This document shows, in pieces, positions 62,875-64,000 of a DNA stretch of 64,000 nucleotides. Below the pieces are notes generated by a model. That model did no database searches and was not told the origin of the DNA. It was given only the letters and a program-made list of their open reading frames with translations. The DNA comes from Kalaharituber pfeilii (lineage: Eukaryota; Ascomycota; Pezizomycetes; Pezizales; Pezizaceae): positions 1 through 64,000 of the forward strand of contig WHUZ01000098.1 of assembly GCA_015179045.1 (NCBI GenBank), read 5' to 3'. Each line of letters begins with the position of its first letter. The stretch's first letter is position 1. Position numbers and translations under genes: made by a program.

Positions 62875-64000
62875 CCCCATTAGGCCCCCGCCAAGAGGCA
62901 CGACACCCCTTCCAAATCAATTCCGAGCTGTTCTGCTACTGTACATCATAATCGCACTGTACAGAAAGCATACTCATCTATCACCAATTCCGCGTTCCCC
63001 CAAAAATCACGATTTCCAAAAAAATCCATTCAGAAAATTCCATATAGAAATACGTAGGTCTAAGGACTCTAGTATCATAGCAATAAGGACCTTTAGAGAG
63101 TTTTGTATTATTCACTCGTCTTTGTTTATTTTTTGCCCATTTGTTGTCCGTATCCTTTTCCTGTGCCCAAAGTACTGTATATATTTCTTTGCTCTCTAAC
63201 AGCCTCTGTGTTTTTTATTTTATTTTATTTTTTCTTTGCGACAATGCTATGGCGGGGTATTTGTCGGCGGGCCCTACAGTACTTTGTCTGTAGGGATAGC
63301 AACGCGAAACACATAGCTAAGGACAGTCAGAACTCGGTCTTTGATTCAGTGGCCGGAAACAATAGTCGCATGCCAAGCAAATTCTGTCTCTAGCGCTGCT
63401 TCAACCTTGGCCTGACTCTGACTCCGACTCCAGCGACTTCCGATTCAGATTGAGAGAAGGTCCTTGTACCATGAATGGGGTGTTCTTTTGAAAGGCTAAG
63501 TATGTACATGCTCTGGTCCTTATCTAATCTCTCTTCCTTTTCGGGTTCTCTCTGCCAGCGACCGCTTTAACCATTCCAAGCAATCCCCATCTGGCTCTGA
63601 ATGGGCCTCTATAGGTGTAGGAGTTGGTGTGAAGGCCGCCCCTCCCCTCCATTCACTTCTGAGGCTCCGCAGCTGCTCCAAAGAAGCTAGACAAATCCAG
63701 TGACAGTCCGTTGACCACGACTTCAGGGCAACGTGATAATCGATCATTGTTGGAACCGGAGCATTACGGTCCCTCTTTGAGAAAAAGATGCTGAACTACC
63801 CGTGTTCCCTGGGAACTAGGCCCTCAATTCTATCTCTCCATGTCTTCCCCACAACATTATAAGCTCCACTAGAGACAACGGATAAATTACTTCACTAAGC
63901 TATTGGTAATATTATTATTTAGATAGAAGAAAAGTAAGGAGAGAGGAAAAAAACTCGCAAAAGTAAAAGTGAGGCCTAAAAAAAAAGAGATCTTGTAGAA
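62875..64000. other. Unassigned DNA to the window end
   Basis: A T-rich stretch (63206-63236) before GCGACAATGCTATGGCGGGG may be a decayed family A tail. A minus-strand 75-codon frame (63747-63520) is not recognised. Confidence 0.4.

Noticed and set aside
63206..63270. Family A tail on the minus strand
   Set aside because: Only a T-rich run and GCTATGGCGGGG remain; the outer stem is not recognisable.

Overview
This is transposon-rich DNA from a eukaryote, most likely a filamentous ascomycete fungus. The evidence is spliceosomal introns of 45-53 bp with GTAAGT/GTAATT donors and TAG acceptors, a Fot1/pogo-type transposase, hAT and Ginger-like DNA transposons, and dozens of non-LTR (LINE) retroposon insertions with poly(A) tails, among very few host-like reading frames. 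I see no rRNA, tRNA, operon or bacterial gene. The genus cannot be read from the sequence.

Layout. 0-14 kb: LINE fragments, a small Ginger-like element (4011-5286) and unassigned DNA. 13.2-18.2 kb: copy 1 of an old segmental duplication carrying an unknown two-exon gene (16112-16906). 18-29.5 kb: nested LINE insertions in host-like sequence, including a 113-residue glycine-rich reading frame hit three times. 29.5-33 kb: copy 2 of the duplication with the paralogous gene (30505-31404). 34.9-38.4 kb: a Fot1/pogo element inserted into a non-autonomous relative of itself. 38.6-42.8 kb: two nested inverted-repeat DNA elements. 43-55 kb: more LINE insertions, two hAT-type elements and unassigned DNA. 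56-63 kb: a 4.5-kb Ginger-like transposon with a spliced integrase gene, inserted in a gene for a coiled-coil/beta-trefoil protein and facing a deleted copy of itself in reverse orientation.

The retroposons fall into two tail families. Family A ends in a stem-loop (outer stem CTCGC/GCGAG, inner stem GCCC/GGGC), then TAATGATAT and poly(A). Compensatory changes between copies support the fold. The same tail ends two kinds of body: fragments of a LINE ORF2 (RNase H and a terminal Cys/His motif), and ORF1-only elements with their own 3' UTR motif. The latter look like half-LINEs that borrow the LINE's 3' signal. Family B ends in a different stem-loop (CCCTGC/GCGGGG) plus poly(A). Many insertions of both families are only about 40 nt plus poly(A), yet have clear 7-14 bp target-site duplications. 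No full-length LINE with a reverse transcriptase domain lies in the window. Many insertion ages and empty sites can be read directly because the elements nest and because the duplicated block supplies an uninserted partner.
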